NCBI GenBank assembly: GCA_021201795.1
Contig: JAJQEF010000006.1
Span: 62,001-126,000, forward strand
Length of the DNA: 64,000 bases
Direction: 5' to 3'
From: Rikenellaceae bacterium
GTDB taxonomy: Bacteria > Bacteroidota > Bacteroidia > Bacteroidales > Rikenellaceae
The position numbers and the translations under genes are program-made. Position 1 is the first letter of the stretch; the number at the start of each line of letters is the position of its first letter. This document shows positions 35,736 through 44,582 of the stretch, in pieces. The notes under the pieces are model-generated. The model was not told the DNA's origin, ran no database searches, and saw nothing but the letters and a program-made list of their open reading frames with translations.

Positions 35736-36917
35736 ATGGGTGATATTTCAATTCAGGAAACAGCAATACTTATTGCTGTAATAAAAGACAAATCGGAAGA
35801 AAATCAGGTTTACGAGTATCTTGACGAACTTGAATTTCTTGCTGAAACAGCAGGTGCTAAAACGCTTAAACGTTTTACGCAGAGGCTCGCACATCCTAAT
35901 TCCAGAACTTTTATAGGTAAAGGTAAACTGGACGAGATTATAGAATTCGTGAAAATTAATGAAGTAGATACTGCTATTTTCGACGATGAACTTACTCCTT
36001 CCCAATTAAGAAATCTTGAAAAAGAGATGGAATGTAAGGTTCTCGACCGCACTAATCTAATTCTGGATATTTTCGCACAGCGTGCTACAACCGCTTATGC
36101 AAAAACACAAGTGGAGTTAGCTCAATACGAATATTTGCTTCCGAGGCTTACTGGTATGTGGACCCATCTTGAGCGTCAGCGCGGAGGTATCGGAATGCGT
36201 GGACCGGGTGAACGCGAGATCGAAACGGACCGTCGTATTATAAGGGACAAAATTAGCCGTCTCAAAGATCAGTTGAAAAAGATCGACAGGCAAATGGCAT
36301 CACAAAGAAGCAATCGCGGAAGTTTGGTGAGGGTGGCCTTAGTGGGATATACTAATGTTGGAAAATCCACTATTATGAATCTTTTGAGTAAAAGCGAAGT
36401 GTTCGCGGAAAATAAACTTTTTGCCACTCTCGATACCACGGTAAAAAAGGTTGTGCTGGAAAATATTCCATTTCTCTTATCCGATACAGTGGGTTTTATC
36501 CGTAAACTGCCTCACCAGCTCGTTGAATCGTTTAAGTCGACTCTCGATGAAGTCCGCGAAGCAGATCTTTTACTGCATGTTGTAGATATTTCGCATCCTG
36601 CATTCGAAGATCAGTTAAATGTAGTAAAGGAAACTTTGGCAGAAATAGGAGCTGGAGATAAACCGGTATATCTCGTTTTTAATAAAATAGACAACTATCA
36701 GTTTATAAAAAAGGATGAGGACGATCTGACCCCTGCTACAAAGGAAAACATGTCGCTGGATGAACTTAAAAAAAGCTGGATAGCAAAAGCTAATACTCCA
36801 TGTATATTCATTTCTGCAAAAGAACGTATAAATATAGACAAGTTAAGAAATGATTTATACAAAATGGTAAGTGAGATTCACTGTGGGAGATATCCTTTCT
36901 ATAATTTTTTATATTAA
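35736..36917 (+). CDS. hflX: GTPase HflX
   Basis: HflX binds the 50S subunit and splits stalled or hibernating ribosomes, notably after heat stress. The 393-residue protein has the N-terminal HflX domain with a GGIGMRGPGEREIETDRR segment near residue 150, a coiled stretch at residues 165-190, and the G domain with G1 GYTNVGKS near residue 204, G3 DTVGFIRKLP and G4 NKID. Its ATG follows a terminator closely. The E1-like gene starts inside its stop codon (TAATG), so the two are coupled. Confidence 0.96.
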   Translation: MGDISIQETAILIAVIKDKSEENQVYEYLDELEFLAETAGAKTLKRFTQRLAHPNSRTFIGKGKLDEIIEFVKINEVDTAIFDDELTPSQLRNLEKEMECKVLDRTNLILDIFAQRATTAYAKTQVELAQYEYLLPRLTGMWTHLERQRGGIGMRGPGEREIETDRRIIRDKISRLKDQLKKIDRQMASQRSNRGSLVRVALVGYTNVGKSTIMNLLSKSEVFAENKLFATLDTTVKKVVLENIPFLLSDTVGFIRKLPHQLVESFKSTLDEVREADLLLHVVDISHPAFEDQLNVVKETLAEIGAGDKPVYLVFNKIDNYQFIKKDEDDLTPATKENMSLDELKKSWIAKANTPCIFISAKERINIDKLRNDLYKMVSEIHCGRYPFYNFLY

Positions 36918-37618
36918 TGATTCGAAATAAGAAACGATATGAACGTAATATGATCGTTCCTGAATTTGGTATGGAAGGTCAGGAAAAATTATTTACCTCC
37001 AAAGTTCTGGTAGTCGGTGCCGGAGGCCTCGGATCGGCAGTTCTTTCATATCTTGCAGCGTCCGGAATAGGAACGATAGGAATAGTCGAATTCGACAGTG
37101 TGGATATAACCAACCTGCAGCGGCAAGTGTTATATTCATTCAGGGATGTTGATTCATCGAAGATTGATACCGCTTTAGACAAGCTATCGAATCAAAACCC
37201 TGAGATTAATTTTGAATTATACCCTGTCAGGCTTAGTGAAGAGAATATAAACCTTATCATTGAAAAATTCGATGTCGTGGTCGATTGTACTGATAATTAC
37301 AAAACGAGATATATAATAGACGAATCTTGTGAGAATTACGGCATTCCTATGGTCTACGGTACTGCACAGGGATTTACGGGGCAGATTTCTGTCTTCGATT
37401 ATAAAGATGGGAACTCATACAGAAATTTATATCCATGCGAAGATCTCGAAAAAGACAAAGAAACGGTTGGGGTTATTTCACCGGTTCCTGGAATCATCGG
37501 AAGCATGCAGGCAATGGAAGTTATCAAACTCCTAACCGGGATGGGTGAGTCTTTGACAGGTAAACTCGTGACGGCAGATTGGTATACAATGGATATTAAA
37601 ATTTTTAATATAAAATAA
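36917..37618 (+). CDS. E1-like (ThiF/MoeB/HesA family) protein lacking zinc and catalytic cysteines
   Basis: The 233-residue protein has the E1 adenylation core: GAGGLGS at residues 34-40, the Arg/Asn pair in NLQRQV near 66-71, and DCTDNYKTR at 123-131. MoeB and ThiF carry two CxxC zinc pairs and a Cys just before the AGV motif. Here the first pair is SYRN (167-170), the C-terminal pair is absent because the protein ends early, and the Cys region reads KDKETVGV. ATP-dependent adenylation of a ubiquitin-like protein C-terminus is still possible; thioester or persulfide transfer looks unlikely. No ThiS/MoaD-like partner gene is nearby. It is coupled to hflX. Confidence 0.85.
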   Translation: MIRNKKRYERNMIVPEFGMEGQEKLFTSKVLVVGAGGLGSAVLSYLAASGIGTIGIVEFDSVDITNLQRQVLYSFRDVDSSKIDTALDKLSNQNPEINFELYPVRLSEENINLIIEKFDVVVDCTDNYKTRYIIDESCENYGIPMVYGTAQGFTGQISVFDYKDGNSYRNLYPCEDLEKDKETVGVISPVPGIIGSMQAMEVIKLLTGMGESLTGKLVTADWYTMDIKIFNIK

Positions 37619-37653
37619 TTTTATTTAATTTTCGTAAAATTTATATTAGATAT

Positions 37654-38307
37654 ATGGCACAAATTTATAATAGCGACAGGTATAATACACCTATCGGTGA
37701 ATTAGTTATTACTCCTATTGCCCACGGCTCCATAATTCTGGAATTTGATGAAAAAATTATTCATGTGGATCCTTATAGTGTAGTTGCCGATTATTCCGCA
37801 CTACCGGATGCAGATATGATACTTATGACACATGATCATTATGACCATCTGGACAAGCCTGCGTTGGATAAAATAATGAAAGAGGATACACATATAATCT
37901 CTACTGAAAAAACTGCCGAAACATTGCCGGGAATAGAGGTTCTGAAAAACGGTGATTCCACCGAATGGCACGGCATAAATATTAAAGCGGTTCCGGCATA
38001 TAATATAAAAAGGGAATATGAACCCGGAAAAGTTTATCATCCCAAGGGAGATGGCAACGGATACATATTAAGTTTCGGGAATTTCGACGTCTATATTGCA
38101 GGAGATACCGAGAATGTGCCCGAGCTGTCCCTGATTAAAAACCCTGATATTGCCTTCCTTCCGCAGATGCTTCCTTTTACCATGGATGAAGATGAAATGA
38201 TCGAAGCAGCTAAGGTGATAAACCCTAAAATTTTATATCCATATCATTATAGTAAGATCGATAAAGACGAAATCCAGCGAAAATTACCCGGAATCGTGGT
38301 TAAATAA
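37654..38307 (+). CDS. UlaG-like metallo-beta-lactamase-fold hydrolase
   Basis: The 217-residue protein has the metal-binding MTHDHYDHLD near residue 58, an aspartate-containing AGDTEN near residue 150, and a late PYHYS histidine. It matches the branch of metal-dependent hydrolases near UlaG and UPF0173, distinct from the glyoxalase II-like protein at 9356. Such enzymes open lactones or phosphodiesters; the substrate is unknown. It lies 35 bases after the E1-like gene and 67 bases before araA. It could belong to either group or stand alone; no clear promoter box was found. Confidence 0.88.
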   Translation: MAQIYNSDRYNTPIGELVITPIAHGSIILEFDEKIIHVDPYSVVADYSALPDADMILMTHDHYDHLDKPALDKIMKEDTHIISTEKTAETLPGIEVLKNGDSTEWHGINIKAVPAYNIKREYEPGKVYHPKGDGNGYILSFGNFDVYIAGDTENVPELSLIKNPDIAFLPQMLPFTMDEDEMIEAAKVINPKILYPYHYSKIDKDEIQRKLPGIVVK

Positions 38308-38360
38308 TTTTTAGATTTCATTTTTATTTATTATTTTTAAAAAAAATTAATAAGTATTAT

Positions 38361-38370
38361 CTAACTAATT
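38361..38370 (+). promoter_or_regulatory. CTAACTAATT leader motif of araA
   Basis: The exact 10-mer lies four bases before the araA ATG; the same sequence precedes the symporter gene and fusA2. Confidence 0.4.
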
Positions 38371-38374
38371 TATT

Positions 38375-39871
38375 ATGAAACTGAATGATAAGGAAATCTG
38401 GTTCGTAACCGGAAGTCAATACCTGTATGGTGAAGAAACTCTTTTACAGGTAGCTGAAGACTCTAAAAAAATTGTTGAAGGGTTAAATAAATCCGAGAAT
38501 ATTCCACTTAACATAGTTGTAAAACCTACTGTAAAAACATCGGAAGATGCTTACAGCATTATGCTTGCAGCAAACTCTGACAGAAAATGCGTTGGCGTCA
38601 TCACTTGGATGCACACTTTTTCCCCTGCAAAAATGTGGATAGGCGGACTTAAAACACTTCAAAAACCGCTTTTACATCTTCATACCCAATATAACCGCGA
38701 GATTCCATGGGACGAGATCGATATGGATTTCATGAACCTTAACCAGTCTGCGCATGGCGACCGTGAATTCGGACATATCATCAGCAGAATGAGATATAAA
38801 GTTAAAGTGGTAGTAGGTTACTGGCAGGATACTGACGTACAGGAAAAAATTTCCGTATGGATGCGTGTGGCTAATGCCTGGGATGACTCCCGCGACATGA
38901 AAATTGCACGTTTCGGAGATAACATGAATAATGTTGCTGTTACGGATGGAGATAAAGTAGAAGCGGAACTTCAACTCGGTTATCATGTCGATTATTATCC
39001 TATCGGCGATCTTGTTGAATATATCGATGCGGTAACGGAAGAACAGATTAAAGAGCAACTCAAAGTTTACGATACTTTATATGATGTAGCGCCTAATGCA
39101 CAGGAAGGAGGTAAAGACAGGGTTTCTGTTGTAGAAGCTGCAAGACAGGAAGTCGGAATAAGGAAATTCCTTGAAGAAAGAAACGTCAAGGCATTTACAA
39201 CAAACTTCGATGCCTTGCACGGAATGCACCAACTACCGGGTCTGGGAAGCCAGAGGCTTATGGCGGACGGATATGGATTCGGTGGTGAAGGCGACTGGAA
39301 GACTGCTGCCCTTGTCCGTACTATGAAAGTTATGGCGGAAGGACTGAATGGAGGAACTTCTTTCATGGAAGATTACACATATCACATGACTCCGGGCAAT
39401 ATGTCTGCATTACAGGCTCATATGCTTGAAGTGTGTCCCTCTATAGCTTCAGCTAAACCTAAACTTGAAGTGCATCCTTTGGGAATCGGAGGTAAAGCTG
39501 ATCCTGCGAGGCTCGTGTTCAACACTCCCAAAGGAGACGGTATCGCTGCGACAATAGTCGATATGGGCAACCGGTTCCGAATGATCGTAAACGATGTGAA
39601 AGTTATCGATATTGAGAAACCTATGCCGAAACTTCCGGTTGCAAACGCATTGTGGATACCTATGCCTGACCTGCAGATAGGTGCACAAGCCTGGATCCTT
39701 GCCGGAGGAACGCATCACACAGGATTCTCTATGGCTCTTACTAAAGAATATATGGAAGATTACGCAGAGATAGCAGGAATCGAAATGCTTGTGATCGATA
39801 AAGACACGAAAATCCGGGATTTCAAATGCGAAATGCGTGCTAACGAAGTTTATTACATGCTAAACAAATAA
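38375..39871 (+). CDS. araA: L-arabinose isomerase
   Basis: AraA converts L-arabinose to L-ribulose and heads the arabinose operon. The 498-residue protein matches the family length and motifs: the N-terminal IWFVTGSQYLYGEETL, WMHTFSPAKMWI, the catalytic glutamate region with FTTNFDALHGMHQLPGL, and the metal-binding HMTPGNMSALQAHMLEVCPS. The operon order is araA, symporter, araD, araB, with short gaps. The upstream 67 bases are AT-rich without an exact TAnnTTTG box; expression is probably controlled by an arabinose regulator not in this window. Confidence 0.98.
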   Translation: MKLNDKEIWFVTGSQYLYGEETLLQVAEDSKKIVEGLNKSENIPLNIVVKPTVKTSEDAYSIMLAANSDRKCVGVITWMHTFSPAKMWIGGLKTLQKPLLHLHTQYNREIPWDEIDMDFMNLNQSAHGDREFGHIISRMRYKVKVVVGYWQDTDVQEKISVWMRVANAWDDSRDMKIARFGDNMNNVAVTDGDKVEAELQLGYHVDYYPIGDLVEYIDAVTEEQIKEQLKVYDTLYDVAPNAQEGGKDRVSVVEAARQEVGIRKFLEERNVKAFTTNFDALHGMHQLPGLGSQRLMADGYGFGGEGDWKTAALVRTMKVMAEGLNGGTSFMEDYTYHMTPGNMSALQAHMLEVCPSIASAKPKLEVHPLGIGGKADPARLVFNTPKGDGIAATIVDMGNRFRMIVNDVKVIDIEKPMPKLPVANALWIPMPDLQIGAQAWILAGGTHHTGFSMALTKEYMEDYAEIAGIEMLVIDKDTKIRDFKCEMRANEVYYMLNK

Positions 39872-39882
39872 AAAATATTTTA

Positions 39883-39892
39883 CTAACTAATT
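39883..39892 (+). promoter_or_regulatory. CTAACTAATT leader motif of the symporter gene
   Basis: The exact 10-mer lies eight bases before the symporter ATG and repeats the araA leader. Confidence 0.4.
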
Positions 39893-39900
39893 AAAAACTT

Positions 39901-41772
39901 ATGAATGCAGGTTTTACGGTCATTGACTACGTAATCTTTACTGTCTACGCGATTATAATCGTAGGCTTGGGATTATGGTTGTCAAGAACTAAAAAAGGAG
40001 AAGAAAAAACTTCTTCCGAATATTTCCTCGCCAGCCGTTCGCTTACATGGTGGGCTATCGGTGCTTCTCTGATCGCAGCGAATATCTCCGCTGAACACTT
40101 TATCGGTATGTCTGGATCCGGTTTCCGTATCGGATTAGGTATTGCAGCTTATGAATGGATCGCAGCAATCGTATTGATTTTTGTTGCTAAATACATTCTA
40201 CCTGTAATGCTTAAGAAAAAGATTTACACAATGCCTCAACTCCTTAACGAGCGTTATGGACACGGTGTAAGTCTTGCGTTTTCTATCTTCTGGCTATTCC
40301 TTTATATTTTCGTGAATCTTACTTCTGTTGCATGGCTCGGAGCTCTTGCTATGAATCAGATCATGGGAGTGCCGGTAATGCAGGGAGTACTGATTCTGAT
40401 GGCGTTTGCAGGAGTATATTCGATTTATGGCGGTCTGAAAGCCGTAGCATGGACCGATGTTATCCAGGTAGTGTTCCTTATCGGTGGCGGACTTATAACT
40501 GCATATTTCGCACTGACTGCGGTATCGGATACTAACAGCGCTATCGACGGTTTCAGAGTTGTATTCAATACTATTAAAGAAACTCCGGGCGACGTTCATT
40601 TTAAAATGGTTATTCCTGACGGTACTTTAGTTACCGATTCTGCTACAGGTGAGAAATTCAATATATTCCAAGACCTTCCGGGACTTGCTCTTATATTCGG
40701 TGCTATCTGGCTTACTAATATAGGCTACTGGGGATTCAACCAGTATATTATCCAGAAAGGTCTCGCGGCTAAAAACCTTCATGAAGCTAAGAAGGGTCTT
40801 ATTTTCGCAGGTTATCTTAAGATACTAATTCCTATCATAGTTATTGTTCCGGGAATAACTGCATACGTTCTGTTTAACAATCCCGAACTTGCTCATAAAG
40901 CAACTGGGCTTGCCGGAGATATCAGCAAAGCGGATGATGCTTATCCTTGGTTGTTAAGGAATTTTGCTCCTGTCGGTATTAAAGGTCTTGCATTTGCTGC
41001 GCTTGTTGCCGCTATCGTATCTTCACTTGCGTCTATGCTCAACAGTACCTCGACTATCTTTACTATGGATATTTACAAGACTGTAATCAATAAGAATGCT
41101 TCTGAAAAACAGTTGGTAAGAGTAGGACGTATAATTGCTTTATTGTCTCTTGTTATCGCAACTATTGCAGCTAAACCTCTTCTCGGAGGACTCGATCAGG
41201 CGTTCCAATACATACAGGAGTATTCGGGATATATTTATCCGGGTGTCTGTGTAGTGTTCGGTATGGCTATTTTCTGGAAACGTGCTACGAACAAGGCTGC
41301 ATTATGGACTGCTATCGCGACAATTCCTGCCGGTATAGTATTCAAACTTATGTACCCTGATATGGGATTCCTTCTCCGTATGGGATATGTATTTATAGTT
41401 CTTATAGCAATCGCTGTAACTATTTCTCTTCTCGATAAAAAACATATGGTTAAAAGCGAAAACGAAAGTGCCGCTAACAAGAAACATCTTCTTACAGGTG
41501 CATATACTTCATTCGTGTTTGCCGGCATAGCTCTGATCTGCGGACTTATTTACTCAGGTAAATATACTAACCTTGCATTCGAAGCAATATATATGCTTGC
41601 TGCAATGTTTGCATTTATAGGTATAATGCTTTACTCCAATGCTAAGAGTCAGTACAAAGATCCTAAATCTTACGATTACGAACCTGAATTGTTCAAACTG
41701 AACGGAGGTCTTATCATAGGATCGATAGGTATAGTAGTTATTCTTATCGCACTTTACGCATATTTCTGGTAG
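39901..41772 (+). CDS. Sodium:solute symporter family sugar transporter, probably for L-arabinose
   Basis: The 623-residue membrane protein of the SSS/SLC5 family has about 14 transmembrane helices. Family signatures are visible in [19 protein letters not shown] (TM1-TM2), [13 protein letters not shown], and [17 protein letters not shown] (TM5-TM6). Members couple sugar uptake to sodium. Its position between araA and araD makes L-arabinose the most likely substrate, which is inference. It is separated from araA by 29 bases and from araD by one base. Confidence 0.93.
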   Translation: MNAGFTVIDYVIFTVYAIIIVGLGLWLSRTKKGEEKTSSEYFLASRSLTWWAIGASLIAANISAEHFIGMSGSGFRIGLGIAAYEWIAAIVLIFVAKYILPVMLKKKIYTMPQLLNERYGHGVSLAFSIFWLFLYIFVNLTSVAWLGALAMNQIMGVPVMQGVLILMAFAGVYSIYGGLKAVAWTDVIQVVFLIGGGLITAYFALTAVSDTNSAIDGFRVVFNTIKETPGDVHFKMVIPDGTLVTDSATGEKFNIFQDLPGLALIFGAIWLTNIGYWGFNQYIIQKGLAAKNLHEAKKGLIFAGYLKILIPIIVIVPGITAYVLFNNPELAHKATGLAGDISKADDAYPWLLRNFAPVGIKGLAFAALVAAIVSSLASMLNSTSTIFTMDIYKTVINKNASEKQLVRVGRIIALLSLVIATIAAKPLLGGLDQAFQYIQEYSGYIYPGVCVVFGMAIFWKRATNKAALWTAIATIPAGIVFKLMYPDMGFLLRMGYVFIVLIAIAVTISLLDKKHMVKSENESAANKKHLLTGAYTSFVFAGIALICGLIYSGKYTNLAFEAIYMLAAMFAFIGIMLYSNAKSQYKDPKSYDYEPELFKLNGGLIIGSIGIVVILIALYAYFW

Positions 41773-41773
41773 A

Positions 41774-42466
41774 ATGTTGGAAGAATTAAAAAAAGAAGTT
41801 TTTAAAGCCAATCTCGATCTGGTTAAACATGGCCTCGTAATATTTACATGGGGGAATGTAAGTGCTATCGACCGTGAGAAAGGTCTCGTGGTTATCAAAC
41901 CGAGCGGAGTTTCTTACGACGATATGAAACCGGAAGATATGGTTGTAATAGATATGGATGGTAATATGGTGGAGGGCAACCTCCGCCCGTCATCCGATAC
42001 ACCGACGCATCTGGAACTTTACAAGGCCTTCCCGGAGATCGGCGGTGTAGTTCATACGCACTCGACTTATGCTACTGCGTGGTCACAGGCAGGGCTGAAT
42101 ATTCCCATTGCAGGAACGACGCATGCCGATTATTTCTATGGAGATATTCCATGTACGAGGGACATGACCAAAGAAGAGATCGAGGGGGAGTACGAAAAAC
42201 TTACAGGTACAGTTATCGTTGAAACTTTTGAAGGTAAAAATCCTATGCATACCCCTGGAGTTCTGGTTAAAAACCACGGTCCGTTTTCATGGGGTAAGAA
42301 TGCTGACGATGCGGTGCATAACAGTGTAGTTATGGAAGAGGTTGGACGCATGTCTTTTATTGCAAAGATGCTGAATCCGGGTTTCACTATGAACGATGAT
42401 CTGACAAATAAACATTTTAACCGTAAACACGGAGCGAATGCTTATTACGGACAAATTAAAAAATAA
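41774..42466 (+). CDS. araD: L-ribulose-5-phosphate 4-epimerase
   Basis: AraD converts L-ribulose 5-phosphate to D-xylulose 5-phosphate, which enters the pentose phosphate pathway. The 230-residue protein is a class II aldolase-fold enzyme with zinc-binding histidines in [16 protein letters not shown] near residue 95, and the [15 protein letters not shown] active-site segment. Length equals that of enterobacterial AraD. It lies one base after the symporter and two bases before araB. Confidence 0.97.
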   Translation: MLEELKKEVFKANLDLVKHGLVIFTWGNVSAIDREKGLVVIKPSGVSYDDMKPEDMVVIDMDGNMVEGNLRPSSDTPTHLELYKAFPEIGGVVHTHSTYATAWSQAGLNIPIAGTTHADYFYGDIPCTRDMTKEEIEGEYEKLTGTVIVETFEGKNPMHTPGVLVKNHGPFSWGKNADDAVHNSVVMEEVGRMSFIAKMLNPGFTMNDDLTNKHFNRKHGANAYYGQIKK

Positions 42467-42468
42467 AA

Positions 42469-44103
42469 ATGAGCGATAAATTTGTAATAGGGGTAGATTA
42501 CGGAAGCGATTCAGCCAGAGCGGTTATCGTCGATGCGGCGAATGGAAATGAAATCGCGAGTTCTGTAAAAAATTATCCTCGTTGGAGCGAAGGGAAGTAT
42601 TGCGATCCTATCGCTAATCAATATCGTCAGCATCCGCTGGATTATATTGAGGTTCTTGAATTTATAGTAAAAGATGCGCTTGCGAAATCCCCTGAGGGAA
42701 CTGCGGGAAAAGTCGTAGGAATGTCTTTCGACACTACCGGATCCACTCCTGTTTTTGTAAATGAAAACGGATTACCGCTGGCTCTTATGAGTAAATATGC
42801 GGAGAATCCTAATGCCATGTTCGTTTTGTGGAAAGACCATACTGCAGTTAAAGAAGCTGCAGAGATAAACGAACTCGCTAAAAAGTGGGATACGGACTTT
42901 ACGAAATATGAAGGAGGGATATATTCTTCGGAATGGGTGTGGGCTAAGATGCTTCATTTACTCCGCGAAGATGAATCTATAAGGGAAGATGCCTATTCAT
43001 GGATAGAGCATTGCGACTGGCTGACAGCTTTGCTGACAGATAAAAATAAACCGGAAGAGGTCATCCGTAGTCGTTGTGCTGCTGGACATAAGGCAATGTG
43101 GCATCCGGAGTGGGGCGGACTTCCGTCGGAAGAATTCCTTACAAAACTTGATCCTTTATTGAGTGGTTATAGGGATAGATTGTTTGCTGAGACTTATACC
43201 AGCGATAAATCTGTAGGTAATTTATCTGCCGAATGGGCCGTAAGACTTGGGCTCTCGGAAAAAGTTATCGTGGGCGTGAGTGCATTTGACTGTCATATGG
43301 GTGCTGTCGGAGGCGATATAACCCCGAATGTTCTTGTAAGAGCTATAGGAACTTCCACTTGCGATATTTTAATCTCGGATTATAAGAGTATAGACGGTAA
43401 AGTGGTTGCAGGCATCTGCGGACAGGTCGACGGTTCTGTAGTTCCGGGATATATGGGACTCGAAGCAGGTCAATCGGGATTCGGAGATATTTACGCATGG
43501 TTTAAAAATGTTTGCGGTTGGGCTGTAACCAAGTTATTGCCTGAAAATAGTGATGTTCTCGATAAAATAATTCCTGCTTTAGCTGAAGAAGCTGCAAAAA
43601 TCCCCGTCGAGGAATCGACGATAATTGCAGTCGATTGGATGAATGGACGTAGAACGCCTGATGCTTCGCAGGAAGTTAAAGGTGCCATTATGGGGCTTAC
43701 TCTCGCATCTTCCGCTCCTAGAATATTCCGGGCTTTGGTTGAGGCCACTTCCTATGGTTCACGTGCCATCGTGGAAAGATTCCGTCGTGAAGGAGTAGAG
43801 ATCGAAGGCTGTATCGGATTAGGCGGTGTGGCTAAAAAATCTCCGTTCGTAATGCAGACTATGGCGGATATCCTTAATATGCCTATAAAAATTGCTGCTA
43901 CGGAGCAAACCTGCGCATTCGGTGCGGCGATGTTCGCAGCAGTCGCTTCAGGTGTTTATAGCACAGTAGAAGAGGCTCAGAAGGCTATGGGGAAAGGATT
44001 CGAGAAAGTTTACGAACCGATTCCGGCAAATGCGGCAAAATATGACGAATTATATAAGAAGTATATTGCTGCGGGAAAATTCGTAGAACAGGAAAAATTC
44101 TGA
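42469..44103 (+). CDS. araB: L-ribulokinase
   Basis: AraB phosphorylates L-ribulose. The 544-residue FGGY kinase starts with the phosphate-binding GVDYGSDSARAVIVD and includes the ribulokinase-specific MSFDTTGSTPVFVN, an SAFDCHMGAVGG loop with the catalytic Asp, and the C-terminal ATP site GCIGLGGVAKKSPFVMQ. It is the last gene of the arabinose operon and is followed by a terminator. Confidence 0.97.
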   Translation: MSDKFVIGVDYGSDSARAVIVDAANGNEIASSVKNYPRWSEGKYCDPIANQYRQHPLDYIEVLEFIVKDALAKSPEGTAGKVVGMSFDTTGSTPVFVNENGLPLALMSKYAENPNAMFVLWKDHTAVKEAAEINELAKKWDTDFTKYEGGIYSSEWVWAKMLHLLREDESIREDAYSWIEHCDWLTALLTDKNKPEEVIRSRCAAGHKAMWHPEWGGLPSEEFLTKLDPLLSGYRDRLFAETYTSDKSVGNLSAEWAVRLGLSEKVIVGVSAFDCHMGAVGGDITPNVLVRAIGTSTCDILISDYKSIDGKVVAGICGQVDGSVVPGYMGLEAGQSGFGDIYAWFKNVCGWAVTKLLPENSDVLDKIIPALAEEAAKIPVEESTIIAVDWMNGRRTPDASQEVKGAIMGLTLASSAPRIFRALVEATSYGSRAIVERFRREGVEIEGCIGLGGVAKKSPFVMQTMADILNMPIKIAATEQTCAFGAAMFAAVASGVYSTVEEAQKAMGKGFEKVYEPIPANAAKYDELYKKYIAAGKFVEQEKF

Positions 44104-44128
44104 TTTAGAATTTAATATCTATAATAAA

Positions 44129-44158
44129 ATGCCGGATGTAAGTCCGGCATCCTTTATT
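44129..44158 (+). terminator. Rho-independent terminator of the ara operon
   Basis: An 8-bp stem (ATGCCGGA / TCCGGCAT) with a 6-base loop is followed by CCTTTATTTTT. It lies just past the convergent DUF486 gene's stop. Confidence 0.85.
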
Positions 44159-44159
44159 T

Positions 44160-44528
44160 TTATTTCTTGAATATAAAATAAACAGAAAGAATAAGGAAAC
44201 AAAAGCCTATGATATGGTTTAATCTGAAGGTCTCGGTTTTGAACAGGAATAAGGTAAAAATCGTAAACACACTCAGGGAGATCACTTCCTGAATGACCTT
44301 TAATTGGATCAGTGAAAACGGTCCTCCGTTATCTATAAATCCTATTCGGTTTGCAGGAACCTGAAAGCAATACTCGAAAAAAGCTATTCCCCAGCTGATT
44401 AATATTACAGTAATGAGCGGCAGGTATTCAAAACCTTTAATGTCTTTGAATTTAAGGTGCCCGTACCATGCGAATGTCATGAAGGCATTGGACAGGACGA
44501 GGAATGATATGGTATAAAATCCTTTCAT
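44160..44528 (-). CDS. DUF486 family small membrane protein (DMT-like)
   Basis: The 122-residue protein has four hydrophobic helices, and the signature segment FFEYCFQVPANRIG is typical of DUF486. The family is thought to be related to small drug/metabolite transporters, but no substrate is known. I start at the ATG at 44528 instead of a TTG three codons upstream. The start lies eight bases beyond the T run of the mutB terminator, so the gene probably depends on terminator readthrough or a promoter I cannot see. Confidence 0.85.
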   Translation of the reverse strand: MKGFYTISFLVLSNAFMTFAWYGHLKFKDIKGFEYLPLITVILISWGIAFFEYCFQVPANRIGFIDNGGPFSLIQLKVIQEVISLSVFTIFTLFLFKTETFRLNHIIGFCFLILSVYFIFKK

Positions 44529-44535
44529 AATATTC

Positions 44536-44565
44536 AAAAAAATACGGGATCGATAGATCCCGTAT
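44536..44565 (-). terminator. Rho-independent terminator of mutAB
   Basis: On the minus strand a perfect 10-bp stem (ATACGGGATC / GATCCCGTAT) with a 4-base loop is followed by TTTTTT. It lies between the mutB stop and the DUF486 start. Confidence 0.9.
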
Positions 44566-44582
44566 AAATTAAACGTATTAAA

